In this document: one piece after another, positions 8,884 to 18,200 of the stretch
Numbering within the stretch: position 1 is the stretch's first letter
Layout of the letters: each line of letters starts with the position of its first letter
Source of the DNA: Kiloniella litopenaei
Lineage (GTDB): Bacteria; Pseudomonadota; Alphaproteobacteria; Kiloniellales; Kiloniellaceae
Length of the DNA stretch: 64,000 bases
Reading direction: 5' to 3'
Assembly (NCBI RefSeq): GCF_000982415.1
Contig: NZ_LANI01000002.1
Coordinates: forward strand, 310,001-374,000
Notes under the pieces: generated by a model
Told to the model about the DNA's origin: nothing
Seen by the model: only the letters and a program-made list of their open reading frames with translations
Database searches by the model: none
Program-made: the position numbers and the translations under genes

Positions 8884-9996
8884 TTAATCCGGGCGCTCTC
8901 CCTTGCGTTTGAACAGCGCTATCCAAGCGTCAGCAAATTGATCCAGATCGGTATCCGTGCTGGCCCACCCCGTAGAAATGCGGATGGCTTCCCCAGCCGT
9001 TTTTTCATCTGCCCCCATTGCCTTTAGCACATGGGATGTTTGCACCTTGCCCGAAGAACAGGCCGAACCGGATGATACGGCATAGCCTTCCAGATCCAAG
9101 ACCATGAGTTGGGTATCAGATGGCACCCCCGGCATGGTTATGGTCGTGGTATTTGGCACCCGTTCCACCTCTGCCCCGAACACCCGCGCCCCCGGTGCAG
9201 CCGCCAGCATCTTCTGTTCCATTGCATCCCGAAGATATGACTTTTCTTGAATTTCAGCCAACCCTTCGCGCGATAATCTGGCCGCAACGCCAAAACCAGC
9301 GATCCCTGGCACATTTTCTGTGCCACCCCGGCGGCGGCGTTCCTGTCCCCCGCCAAGCTGCTGTGATTTTATTTCCAGCCCCTTGCCCAGAATAAGAGCG
9401 CCTGCACCTTGTGGACCACCCATTTTGTGCGAGGAAATTGTTGTAAAATCCATATTCAGTTCTTCACAGTTAATATCTGTCTTTCCCGCGGCCTGAACGG
9501 CATCACAGTGCACCAAAGCTCCCTTTGCATGAGCAAGGGACACAATTTCTTTTACGGGCTGTAAAACCCCCGTTTCATTGTTCGCCATCATCACAGAAAC
9601 CAACGTGTTTTCAGGATCAACAGACAATAGATCTTCCAGTGCGTTTAGATCTATCCGACCATGCGTATCCACGGGTATTCTGATCGCGCCTTCATGAACC
9701 TGTAAAACGGAATCGTGTTCAATGGACGAGATTAAAACCCGGGATCGTTCTGCCCCACGCAAGGCCAGATTATTGGCTTCCGTTCCCCCAGATGTAAAAA
9801 CGATCCGGGCCGGTTTTGTCCCCATCAGGGATGCAATCTCGGCCCGGGCATCTTCTACCAGCCGGCGTGCAGATCGACCATATGTGTGAATAGATGACGG
9901 ATTCCCCGTTTGCTTCATCGCAGTCGTAACAGCTTCAATTGCTTCGGGGCGAACGGGGGCAGTCGCATTATAGTCCAGATAAATCGGGCTGTTCAT
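8884..9996 (-). CDS. Second cysteine desulfurase (NifS/IscS-like, class V aminotransferase)
   Basis: A 370-residue group I cysteine desulfurase, paralogous to the adjacent IscS. It starts with Pro-Ile-Tyr-Leu-Asp-Tyr-Asn-Ala-Thr, has the PLP lysine in Ser-Ser-His-Lys-Met-Gly-Gly-Pro-Gln-Gly and the catalytic Cys313 in Ser-Gly-Ser-Ala-Cys-Ser-Ser-Gly-Lys-Val. In alphaproteobacteria such a shorter paralogue commonly lies between iscR and iscS; its division of labour with IscS is not settled. A GTG at 10008 would add four residues; the ATG at 9996 fits the conserved start better. The Gly-rich loop around Gly-Gly-Gly-Gln-Glu-Arg is intact, so it should be active. Confidence 0.92.
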   Translation of the reverse strand: MNSPIYLDYNATAPVRPEAIEAVTTAMKQTGNPSSIHTYGRSARRLVEDARAEIASLMGTKPARIVFTSGGTEANNLALRGAERSRVLISSIEHDSVLQVHEGAIRIPVDTHGRIDLNALEDLLSVDPENTLVSVMMANNETGVLQPVKEIVSLAHAKGALVHCDAVQAAGKTDINCEELNMDFTTISSHKMGGPQGAGALILGKGLEIKSQQLGGGQERRRRGGTENVPGIAGFGVAARLSREGLAEIQEKSYLRDAMEQKMLAAAPGARVFGAEVERVPNTTTITMPGVPSDTQLMVLDLEGYAVSSGSACSSGKVQTSHVLKAMGADEKTAGEAIRISTGWASTDTDLDQFADAWIALFKRKGERPD

Positions 9997-10128
9997 ATAG
10001 GAAATCACATTCTAAAACAGGTCAACGAGCTTAATAGCTAAATCGGGTTATACTATTTGGGATTTATACCACTAGCTTTTAAACAGCTTATTAACTTTAC
10101 GATGGGCAGGTCCAGTAACTGGCCCCTA

Positions 10129-10599
10129 TTATTGGGCTGCAACGCCATCATTGGGTTCGGGGGACATAAAGATATCGGATCCGGGGTCAACACGGCGTTC
10201 AATAACATCGGCGATCGATACACCATGAAGATAGCGATATATGTGATTGGAAAGGCCCTGCCACAAATCGTGCGTCACACATCTGCTTTTATCACTACGG
10301 CAACCATGCGGAGACATCGGATTACAAGCCGTTGCCCTTATAGGCTCTTCAACTGCTTTGAAAATTTCAGCAATATCAGTCTCGTTTGCTTCTTTGGCCA
10401 TACGATAGCCACCACCGGGCCCGCGAATTGACATCACCAGTTTCTCGCGCCTGAGTTTTGCAAATAACTGCTCAAGATAAGAGAGCGAGATTTCCTGTCG
10501 ATCCGCAATCTCTGCGAGGGACACAGGACGCTCATTGGCATAAAGAGCCAGATCAACCATCGCCATAACGGCATAACGACCTTTTGTGCTCAGTTTCAC
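10129..10599 (-). CDS. iscR: Rrf2-family Fe-S cluster regulator IscR
   Basis: A 156-residue Rrf2 regulator that senses cellular Fe-S status through a [2Fe-2S] cluster and represses or activates Fe-S assembly genes. The N-terminal winged helix (Met-Lys-Leu-Ser-Thr-Lys-Gly-Arg-Tyr) is highly conserved. The cluster ligands are visible as Cys92, Cys100, Cys107 and His110. The Cys spacing (x7, x6) is longer than the x5, x5 of E. coli, a variation expected in alphaproteobacteria. It heads the desulfurase pair, about 130 nt from the next gene, and a palindrome lies 21 nt before its start, consistent with autoregulation. NsrR and RirA are less likely, because the Cys-Val-Thr-His-Asp-Leu-Trp ending is IscR-like. 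Confidence 0.93.
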   Translation of the reverse strand: MKLSTKGRYAVMAMVDLALYANERPVSLAEIADRQEISLSYLEQLFAKLRREKLVMSIRGPGGGYRMAKEANETDIAEIFKAVEEPIRATACNPMSPHGCRSDKSRCVTHDLWQGLSNHIYRYLHGVSIADVIERRVDPGSDIFMSPEPNDGVAAQ

Positions 10600-10620
10600 A
10601 ACCTTCTCTCCTAACCTAAT

Positions 10621-10644
10621 GGATAGTTTTCTTTCGAACTATCC
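10621..10644. promoter_or_regulatory. Candidate IscR autoregulatory operator
   Basis: A perfect inverted repeat GGATAGTT-N8-AACTATCC lies 21 nt upstream of the iscR start. Its symmetry and length (24 bp) suit a dimeric Rrf2 regulator, and its position over the leader or promoter suits repression of iscR and the desulfurase genes. The sequence is not a textbook E. coli IscR site, so the assignment rests on position and symmetry. Confidence 0.5.
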
Positions 10645-10737
10645 AATCACCTTTGGTCAATAGCTTTTTTTGATAGCATATCATCAAGATACCGCCTGAC
10701 GAAGCAGGCTATCATTATTTTACGTCTATCATTTTTT

Positions 10738-11517
10738 TTACGAGGGCGTTTTGTCCCCTACGTCGTCTTTCTTGTCATTCTCTGCCGTTTTTGTCAGTAG
10801 ATTTTTTTGATAATCTTCCTGACCTTCCAGTGCATTCAACCGACTTCGCAATGACTGAACCTCGTTCAACAGACCTTCCAGCGTCTTTGCCACCGGATCA
10901 GGAACATCCCCGGTCGGGGTTCCATAGGCAACAAAGGGCTGATCTTCGATAACAGGCAGCGTCGGCGCAGAAAGGCGATCAGATTTGGTATTCACAACCT
11001 TGCCCGGAATACCAACCACTGTTGCACACTTTGGAATATCTTTGGTGACCACAGCATTGGCCCCGATACGCGCGCATCTGGAAACCGTAATAGGCCCCAA
11101 CACCTGTGCACCGGACCCAACGATCACCCCACATTCCAGCGTCGGATGTCTTTTTGTTCCCCGCTGACTGTCAGAATCGACACTAGGGGCAACACCGCCC
11201 AAAGTCACGCCATGATAAAGCGTCACATTGTCGCCAATGATAGAGGTCTCTCCGATAACGACACCCATGCCGTGATCAATAAAAAAGCCCTTACCGATTG
11301 TCGCGCCGGGGTGAATCTCTATTCCCGTGATAACCCGCCCGATATGGGACAGACTGCGGGCCAGCAAGCGCCAGTTACTTCGCCAGAGCTTGTTCGATAA
11401 ACGATGGAGCGTAACGGCCTGAAAACCGGGGTAACACAACACCACTTCCATACGTGATCGCGCGGCCGGATCACGGGACATCGTTGCATCAATTTCGGCC
11501 TTGATTCTGTCGAACAT
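10738..11517 (-). CDS. cysE: Serine O-acetyltransferase
   Basis: A 259-residue left-handed beta-helix acetyltransferase that makes O-acetylserine, the carbon skeleton for cysteine. Residues 1-60 form the helical N-domain. Hexapeptide repeats follow, with the conserved Ile-His-Pro-Gly-Ala-Thr-Ile-Gly, [11 protein letters not shown] and His-Pro-Thr-Leu segments and Val-Gly-Ile-Pro-Gly-Lys closing the helix. The short N-domain is of the EpsC/SrpH type. The C-terminal 70 residues are variable, with a predicted coiled coil and a Lys/Asp-rich tail. Sitting directly upstream of iscR and two cysteine desulfurases, it couples cysteine supply to sulfur mobilisation. The 138-nt gap to iscR suggests iscR also has its own promoter. 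Confidence 0.93.
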   Translation of the reverse strand: MFDRIKAEIDATMSRDPAARSRMEVVLCYPGFQAVTLHRLSNKLWRSNWRLLARSLSHIGRVITGIEIHPGATIGKGFFIDHGMGVVIGETSIIGDNVTLYHGVTLGGVAPSVDSDSQRGTKRHPTLECGVIVGSGAQVLGPITVSRCARIGANAVVTKDIPKCATVVGIPGKVVNTKSDRLSAPTLPVIEDQPFVAYGTPTGDVPDPVAKTLEGLLNEVQSLRSRLNALEGQEDYQKNLLTKTAENDKKDDVGDKTPS

Positions 11518-11762
11518 GGGTTCGTTTCCTTGTGAACCTTTTTACTTTATTGAAAAAGGTATTTGGCTCAGGGCAAGCACTGGCTTATATACAATGCATT
11601 GAAAACACATTGCACATTGTCTGCGATATAATTATCAAGATCGTCAGGGTCAAGTGTAACTATAGTGTTTGGACCGACCACCTTGGCTATGTCCGGGTCA
11701 GTCTAAACAGGTGCACGGCTGAAATAAAGCCTCGAAATTCGACGAAGGGGAACTGTGACTGC

Positions 11763-12416
11763 ATGCCTGATATTATTTTGAACGGTCCGGAAGGACGTCT
11801 CGAAGGACGCTATTTTCACAATCCAACACCAAATGCGCCCATTGCCTTGATGCTTCACCCGCATCCACAGCACGGCGGCACAATGAACAACAAAATCGTT
11901 TACACGATGTTCAATTCATTCAAGGCACAGGGCTTTTCCGTTCTGCGCTTCAACTTCCGTGGCGTTGGCCGTTCACAGGGAACTTTCGACGAAGGTGAAG
12001 GCGAACTGTCTGATGCTGCATCCGCGCTTGACTGGCTACAGTCCGTTAATGCCAATGCAAGCCAGTGCTGGGTTTCCGGCTTCTCGTTCGGTGCCTGGAT
12101 CAGCATGCAGCTTTTGATGCGCCGCCCGGAAATTGACGGCTTTATCTCTATCGCGCCCCCGGCAAACATGTTTGATTTCAGCTTCCTCGCCCCGTGTCCG
12201 TCATCCGGCCTGATTGTTCAGGGCGAGCGTGATGATGTTGTACCGGAATCTGCCACAGCCAAACTGGTTGACAAGCTAAACGCCCAAAAAGGTATCGCTA
12301 TCGATTACCGCGTTGAGCCAACCGCCGGACACTATTTCGAAAACGAGATGGAAATCATCGACAGCCATATTCAGGATTACGTCAGCCAGCGCCTGGTCGC
12401 CCCGGTTGAAGAGTAA
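11763..12416 (+). CDS. Alpha/beta hydrolase (COG2945-like)
   Basis: A 217-residue alpha/beta-hydrolase. Visible elements are the His-Pro-His-Pro-Gln-His-Gly-Gly-Thr-Met-Asn oxyanion segment near residues 35-45, Asn-Phe-Arg-Gly-Val-Gly-Arg-Ser near 64-71, the nucleophile elbow Gly-Phe-Ser-Phe-Gly near 107, a Glu-Arg-Asp-Asp acidic element, and the final catalytic His in Thr-Ala-Gly-His-Tyr-Phe. The substrate is unknown. Homologues are regularly found beside Fe-S and iscR clusters in alphaproteobacteria. The open frame extends upstream to 11532, but that part reads as non-coding AT-rich leader. The ATG at 11763 has AAGGGGA about 11 nt upstream and matches the family start. It is divergent from cysE, with about 245 nt between. 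Confidence 0.85.
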   Translation: MPDIILNGPEGRLEGRYFHNPTPNAPIALMLHPHPQHGGTMNNKIVYTMFNSFKAQGFSVLRFNFRGVGRSQGTFDEGEGELSDAASALDWLQSVNANASQCWVSGFSFGAWISMQLLMRRPEIDGFISIAPPANMFDFSFLAPCPSSGLIVQGERDDVVPESATAKLVDKLNAQKGIAIDYRVEPTAGHYFENEMEIIDSHIQDYVSQRLVAPVEE

Positions 12417-12476
12417 GAGCTTGAGAATAAAGGTTGCAGGATAAATCTGAGATATATTCCTCTAACCAAGTATAGA

Positions 12477-12513
12477 AAAGGCCGCTTAAGATTGATGTTC
12501 TTGAGCGGCCTTT
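12477..12513. terminator. Bidirectional terminator between hydrolase gene and anmK
   Basis: A 15-bp stem AAAGGCCGCTTAAGA paired with TCTTGAGCGGCCTTT (one wobble) and a 7-nt loop. The A-run on the left and T-run on the right make it usable from both convergent genes. Confidence 0.85.
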
Positions 12514-12517
12514 CTTC

Positions 12518-13588
12518 TTATGCCGCGTGCAACACACCGCCAAGGCAGGGTTCTGGAACCTTGGTTGTGGTTGGCAGAGACAGCGGCAATTCCAACTGGC
12601 TGCGTTTGGCGAGGAAGGCAAAGGCTTGTGCTTCCAGCGCATCCCCGTCCCATCCAACGCGTTCTACCGGGTCAACTGCTACACCCAAAGCAGATCGCAA
12701 AGCCTCCATCAAAACCGGATTATGCCGCCCGCCACCTGTGACGACCCAGCGTTCTGGCCTTTTTGGCAGGAAGCCGACAATCTTTGCATTTACCGCAGCA
12801 GTGAAAGCCGTCAGGGTTGCGGCACCATCTTCCGGGTTAAGGTTCTGAACCGCATCCAGATTAAAATCATATCGATCCAGTGACTTTGGCGGGGCCTGAT
12901 CAAAGAAAGGCTTGTCGAGCATGACGTCCAAAGCGGCTGTATTCACCGTTCCTTTGGCTGCAATCTTTCCACCTTCATCCATTGCTTGCCCGAAATGCTT
13001 TTCCACCCAGTCATCAATCAAACCGTTTCCCGGGCCAGTATCACAGGCCAGCACCGTTCCATCCGGGTCAAGATAGGTAATATTGGAAACCCCGCCAATA
13101 TTGAGCACCACAAGCGGTTTTTCTAGGTCCTGTGCCAATGCCTGGTGATAAAGCGGCGCAAAGGGCGCACCTTCGCCCCCCGCAGCAACATCGGCTTTGC
13201 GAAAATCATTCACCACGGGGATACCGGACAGTTTGGCAAGCAGGTCGCCATTCCCAATCTGGACAGTGATACGCCGGGACGGATCGTGAAAGGTCGTTTG
13301 GCCGTGGAAGCCGATAAGCTCAACATCCTCAGAAGTTAGATTAGCTTTATTCAGTAACGCCGTTACAGCGTCATGGTGCCACCGGGTCATCTGTTCTTCG
13401 GCAACCCGCACGTCCTTACCCTCCCCCATAACACTTTGAAGCAAAGAACGCTGTTCCGGGCTGTAATTATAACTGAGTGTCATGCCCGTTTCTGTCACAC
13501 GGTATCCATCACTTTTAATCAGGGCCGCATCAATCCCATCCATGGACGTGCCGCTCATCAATCCCAGAAGCCACTTGCCCACACTCAT
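12518..13588 (-). CDS. anmK: Anhydro-N-acetylmuramic acid kinase
   Basis: A 356-residue sugar kinase that phosphorylates 1,6-anhydro-N-acetylmuramic acid with ring opening, recycling muropeptides released by lytic transglycosylases. The ATP-binding start Gly-Leu-Met-Ser-Gly-Thr-Ser-Met-Asp-Gly at residues 9-18 is the family signature. The Gly-Phe-His-Gly-Gln-Thr segment near residue 92 and the Cys-Asp-Thr-Gly-Pro-Gly-Asn segment near 183 (catalytic Asp) are intact, as is the late Val-Thr-Gly-Gly-Gly-Arg-His-Asn. The length is normal. It is divergent from tyrS, a common alphaproteobacterial arrangement. No other recycling enzymes are adjacent. Confidence 0.96.
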   Translation of the reverse strand: MSVGKWLLGLMSGTSMDGIDAALIKSDGYRVTETGMTLSYNYSPEQRSLLQSVMGEGKDVRVAEEQMTRWHHDAVTALLNKANLTSEDVELIGFHGQTTFHDPSRRITVQIGNGDLLAKLSGIPVVNDFRKADVAAGGEGAPFAPLYHQALAQDLEKPLVVLNIGGVSNITYLDPDGTVLACDTGPGNGLIDDWVEKHFGQAMDEGGKIAAKGTVNTAALDVMLDKPFFDQAPPKSLDRYDFNLDAVQNLNPEDGAATLTAFTAAVNAKIVGFLPKRPERWVVTGGGRHNPVLMEALRSALGVAVDPVERVGWDGDALEAQAFAFLAKRSQLELPLSLPTTTKVPEPCLGGVLHAA

Positions 13589-13739
13589 TTGCCCATATCC
13601 ATTTATCTGCCCTTATCCTAGCTATCTGATGAGCTTTCCGCCCGATGAGAATAAACTCATTGTTCCGGCATCGTTTCGGAGCCGGATTTGTTTGGCCCAT
13701 TGTTTATGGGAAATGATTGTGGTAAATCCCAGCGGCTAC

Positions 13740-13764
13740 GGCAAGAGGCAGGTTGTCTCTTGCC
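13740..13764 (+). promoter_or_regulatory. Hairpin in the tyrS leader
   Basis: A perfect 8-bp stem GGCAAGAG / CTCTTGCC with a 9-nt loop, 40 nt before the tyrS start. A pyrimidine-rich tail follows, but not a real U-run. It could be a weak attenuator or simply leader structure. The rest of the 216-nt anmK-tyrS gap shows no recognisable motif. Confidence 0.35.
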
Positions 13765-13804
13765 CCTATTTTAATGACCTTTTTCGAAACAAGCGAGAGT
13801 TACA

Positions 13805-15073
13805 ATGACTGCGCCACAAAAAACCGATTTCCGTTCAGAATTCCTTCGTGAACTGAGCGCACGCGGTTATATCCACCAATGTACGGATTTGGACGCCCTG
13901 GATGCAAAACTCGAAAAAGGTCCTGTGGCAGCCTATATCGGTTTTGACTGCACAGCAGATTCCCTGCACGTTGGCGGTCTAATACAAATCATGTTGTTGC
14001 GTTGGCTCCAGAAAACGGGCCACAAGCCTATTGTTCTAATGGGCGGCGGCACCAGTAAAGTTGGCGACCCCTCCTTCAAGGACGAGGCTCGCAAGCTGAT
14101 TACCGAAGAAGAAATTCAGCGTAACATGGACGGTATCAAAAAGGTCTTTTCAAAATACCTGACCTTTGGTGATGGGCCAACTGACGCGGTTATGGTCAAC
14201 AATGCCGACTGGCTCGACAATATTAACTACCTCGAATTCCTACGCGATTACGGCGTTCACTTTTCGGTCAACCGGATGCTGAGCTTTGATTCTGTCAAAC
14301 TGCGTCTCGACCGTGAACAGTCCCTGTCGTTCCTGGAATTCAACTACATGATTCTGCAAGCTTATGATTTCATGGAGCTGAACAAGCGCCGGGACTGCCT
14401 GTTGCAAATGGGTGGCTCGGACCAATGGGGTAACATTGTTAACGGTGTGGATTTGACCCGCCGGATCAGCCAGAACGAAGTTTACGGTCTGACCTCTCCG
14501 CTCTTGACCACATCTTCCGGTGTGAAAATGGGTAAAACCGTTGGCGGTGCGGTATGGCTCAACGAAGAACGTCTTTCCGTTTATGACTTCTGGCAATACT
14601 GGCGTAATACTGAAGATGCCGATGTCGGTCGATTCCTGCGCCTGTTCACAGAGCTTTCCGAAGATGAGATTCAAAAACTGGAAGCCATGCAGGGCGCAGA
14701 TATCAACGAAGCCAAAAAGATTCTGGCAACAGAAGTTACCCGACTATGCCACGGTATTGAAGCTGCTGAAGCTGCCGCTGAAACCGCACGCAAAGCCTTT
14801 GAAGAACGTAGCATGAGCGCCGACCTGCCAAGCCACGATATTGAAAAATCGCGCTTGGAAGAGGGCATTCCCGCATTCCTGCTCTTCAAGGAAATCAGTC
14901 TCGCGAACAGTAACAGCGAAGCCCGTAAACTGATCAAAGGCGGTGGTGGTCGTCTGAATGATACTCAGATCAAAGATGACAGTCTTTCAATCAGTCTGTC
15001 AGACCTGAATGATGAAGGATCAATCAAGATTTCAGCAGGCAAGAAAAGGCATATTCTGGTGAAGCCTGTTTAA
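13805..15073 (+). CDS. tyrS: Tyrosyl-tRNA synthetase
   Basis: A 422-residue class I aminoacyl-tRNA synthetase that charges tRNA-Tyr. The ATP-binding HIGH motif appears as His-Val-Gly-Gly at residues 55-58 and the KMSKS motif as Lys-Met-Gly-Lys-Thr at 241-245, as usual for bacterial TyrRS. The tyrosine-binding Gly-Phe-Asp-Cys-Thr-Ala segment and the Gly-Gly-Ser-Asp-Gln-Trp-Gly-Asn motif are present. A helical linker and an S4-type RNA-binding domain (residues 345-422, with [10 protein letters not shown]) complete the protein. The gene is monocistronic, closed by a strong terminator. Confidence 0.97.
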   Translation: MTAPQKTDFRSEFLRELSARGYIHQCTDLDALDAKLEKGPVAAYIGFDCTADSLHVGGLIQIMLLRWLQKTGHKPIVLMGGGTSKVGDPSFKDEARKLITEEEIQRNMDGIKKVFSKYLTFGDGPTDAVMVNNADWLDNINYLEFLRDYGVHFSVNRMLSFDSVKLRLDREQSLSFLEFNYMILQAYDFMELNKRRDCLLQMGGSDQWGNIVNGVDLTRRISQNEVYGLTSPLLTTSSGVKMGKTVGGAVWLNEERLSVYDFWQYWRNTEDADVGRFLRLFTELSEDEIQKLEAMQGADINEAKKILATEVTRLCHGIEAAEAAAETARKAFEERSMSADLPSHDIEKSRLEEGIPAFLLFKEISLANSNSEARKLIKGGGGRLNDTQIKDDSLSISLSDLNDEGSIKISAGKKRHILVKPV

Positions 15074-15112
15074 ACACAAAAAGTTTAAAACCACATCTAT
15101 GTGAACAAAGTC

Positions 15113-15139
15113 AAAGGGCTGCCTCAACCGCAGCCCTTT
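15113..15139. terminator. Terminator after tyrS
   Basis: A 10-bp stem AAAGGGCTGC / GCAGCCCTTT with a 7-nt loop, followed by TTTTCCTATTTG on the plus strand. It can also serve the convergent AsmA-like gene from the other side. Confidence 0.85.
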
Positions 15140-15224
15140 TCCTATTTGCTGAATTTTAATATACCCAGTTTTCAATAGACTCAGTTATTAATTCACTCGG
15201 GTTTATATCTGCCAAAGCCAAAAA

Positions 15225-18200
15225 CTATTTTGCTGGGTTCGTCTCATCCAAAGTTTCTTTTTTCTTCTCGGGCTTCTGTTCCGTCGTTGGTGTCGCGTTG
15301 CCAAAAATATTTCTCAAAAAGCCGGGGGCCAGCCCTGAAAGCGGATTGATAGCAACCTCTGGCTCATCCAAATCACCCTTTAAGCTGTACTTGAAAGCAA
15401 CAATACCCTGACCATCGCCGCCAGTTAAAATATCCCCCAGGATCGGAATTCCCCCAAGAATACGGTTAATGGTATAGGCAGGGACGATTGTACCATCCAT
15501 CGCCACCAGCTTTTTATTTGTATCAACTTCGCCCTTGGCCGTCAGGCCGATAGAAGACGAATAGAGTTTGATCAAATCACTGCGCAGCAATCCGTCTTGG
15601 AGTGTAAAGTCACCCTTGAGTTCGTTAAAGGCGATACCCTCGGTGGTCAAGGTTGTCACAGGCCCAGTCAAAGAAGCAAAGGCCAGCATTTTGGCAAGCG
15701 TTGGTGCTTTGACCAACCGTAAACCACGCGCCTCTATATTTCCCTTTAACAGGCTTTCACTATGATAGTCTTCAGCCAAACCAGTTATCTGTAGCGACCC
15801 ACCCTGCACCGTGTCCTGTACATCAAGCGCCCGTAACATGGCCCCAAAGTCATTTGCCGTGATATTCAGGCCCTGACGTCCATCTTCCAGCGGCTGATAA
15901 GCCATAGAGAAAGTACGTTTAACATTTTCCGTCTCCGGGTTGGCTTTCGCGCCCTCTGCATACCAAAGTTCCTTTGGAATTTCGCCGGAAAACTGCATAC
16001 GTTTCCAACCTTCAGGCTCTTTATCAAGCCACAGGGATGCATTGCGGAAAAATCGATCTTCGGCCATGTATATGGCATCCAGCTTTTCAGCAATCACACT
16101 AATGGGCGCGGTCTGTTTTTCTTCTTCGCGCACAGGATCGTCCCCGGTTTCAGTTGACGCATCGACTTGTTCAGTACCAACTACTTCCGGTTCTCCGACA
16201 GGTTTGCCTCGGTCTTCTACAGTATTTTCGTCGGAACTCTCGTCACCAATAAACCATTCGGCATCCAACACGCCGCCACCGATGACAATCGACGGTTTAT
16301 CAGATGACAGATCGGCCTGTACGTCCGTCAGTAAAGATTTACCCAACTGAAACTGATCCAGATCTGCTTTGGCAATCTTGCCCTCTACCAGTGACAATTC
16401 GCCCTCAGCCGCAAAATCATTCGCCTCCAGATTAAAGCTGTCGATATGTTCCGCTTCGCCATCATTCAATGAAACAATGGCCTGTATCTGTCCGGGGTCC
16501 CCGGGTTGTTTATAGTAATTCAGATCTTCAATTTTCAGTAAAGCGTCCTGTAAATTCGCCGCGATCTGAACAACGCCGGTATCATCAACCTTGTTTTCCA
16601 AAGCCAATGCCAGAGACACAGGACCTTCCAGATAATCCGTTACGGGAATACCAAGCTTTGACAATCCGTCCGGTTCAATACGTGGAATATCTGCATTCAG
16701 ATTTGTTCTGATCGTAACGTCGCTGCCAAACTGTTCCTTCCAATCCACCGTCAAGGGAATATCAGCCAGCAAAAGCGGCCCTGTCACGTGCATTCCTTCC
16801 CTAGTGACATTGAGTTGCAAGTCACCGTCCGTAGCGTCATGTCCGTTATAGATTTTGCCAATTTTTGCTTCTTTTATTTCAGCAGAAGCATCAATGGACA
16901 TGTCTTTGAACTTAAGATCCTTGAGCAGTAAAAACGCAAAATCCACAGCAACGGCGGCATTACCGCTGGTCTCTTCCGGTTTGATCCCCAGCTCATCAAT
17001 AAGTCGCAAATTTTCGCTATTGAGAATGGACAGGGCCGTGTTAACAGGTCCTTCAACAGCGGTTTGAATGGCAATATGCTCTTCTTCGATGTCCAACCCG
17101 GTTATTTCGATGGTCGACGGCAATACTGACATGTCTTCCAGCTTGCCACCTTCTGTAAACAGGGACAAACCATCAGCCCGTACCGTCGCGGAGCCCGCAA
17201 CATCTTTTACAGGCGGTAAAGGACGCAGATAATGAACATCAAGACCACGATATTTCATGCTGCCGTCCAAAGACACCAACTTGGCCTGATCAAAAGCACC
17301 TGCAGGAATATCCAAAACGGCTTTGACCACCGCTTCTTCAGCAATCCCCGTTTTGATGTTTTCGGTTACCCATTCCCGTGCATCTGTCGCCATGGGTTCC
17401 GGCCAATACAAAGCCAGATCATCAACGGGGACTTCAACGGCCTTAACACCCGCAAGCACCTGCATATCACCGTCCAGCCCCGAAACAGAGCCAGCCACAG
17501 AAAGTTGTGGGCCCTTTTCCCCCTCGGGCCCAAAGTTAATGGCGGCATTGTCAACGGTAAGTTTTTGGTTACTGCGGCTATAGCTACCTTTCAGAAAAAG
17601 TCCCTGAACAGGAATTTGCGGTACTTTCAGGTCAGGAATTTCAATTGTTCCACTCCCGCCAGAAACTTCAAATCGGCTCCGCCCAAATTCCCCCAGTACA
17701 TTAACAGACGTCGCAACAGAGGCCGCGAGAGGGATCTCAAAGGTTTCCAATCCCGCAAGGGCTGGATCCAGTTGCGCCAAAGTAGGGGGGGTGATCCCGG
17801 CAATTTGAAAGGCAAGATCAACAACCTGAAGCTCGCTATCATAGACAAAAGCGCCATTTAAAATCGCTTCTTCACTCGCGATATCAACGGTTAAATCAAT
17901 ATCCCCCTGCAAGCCAAGTTTGTCGCGACGAATACTGATATTCGCATAGGGAACGTCAAAGATCATTCCCAGCTTGCGATCATCAATCTGCATTTTTGCG
18001 CCAACAATCTGCAACTGATTAAAATAGGCCAGTGGGTGTCCGGCCTCACGTTCTGCCATTAAATTGTCCAGAATTTCCGGCAGCGCGTCACCAAAACTTT
18101 GTCCGGTTTCATCTTCGCCGTTATCCAGGGCGTCATCAATTTCGAAATGACCATCTTCTGCGCGAACAAGTTTTAGTTCCGGACCAATAATATCAACCCC

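Noticed and set aside
11532-11762. N-terminal extension of the alpha/beta hydrolase
   Set aside because: The extra 77 codons do not resemble the family, and a ribosome-binding site precedes the ATG at 11763.
12492-12883. Plus-strand frames across the anmK 3' end
   Set aside because: They overlap well-conserved anmK sequence on the minus strand and include the terminator hairpin.
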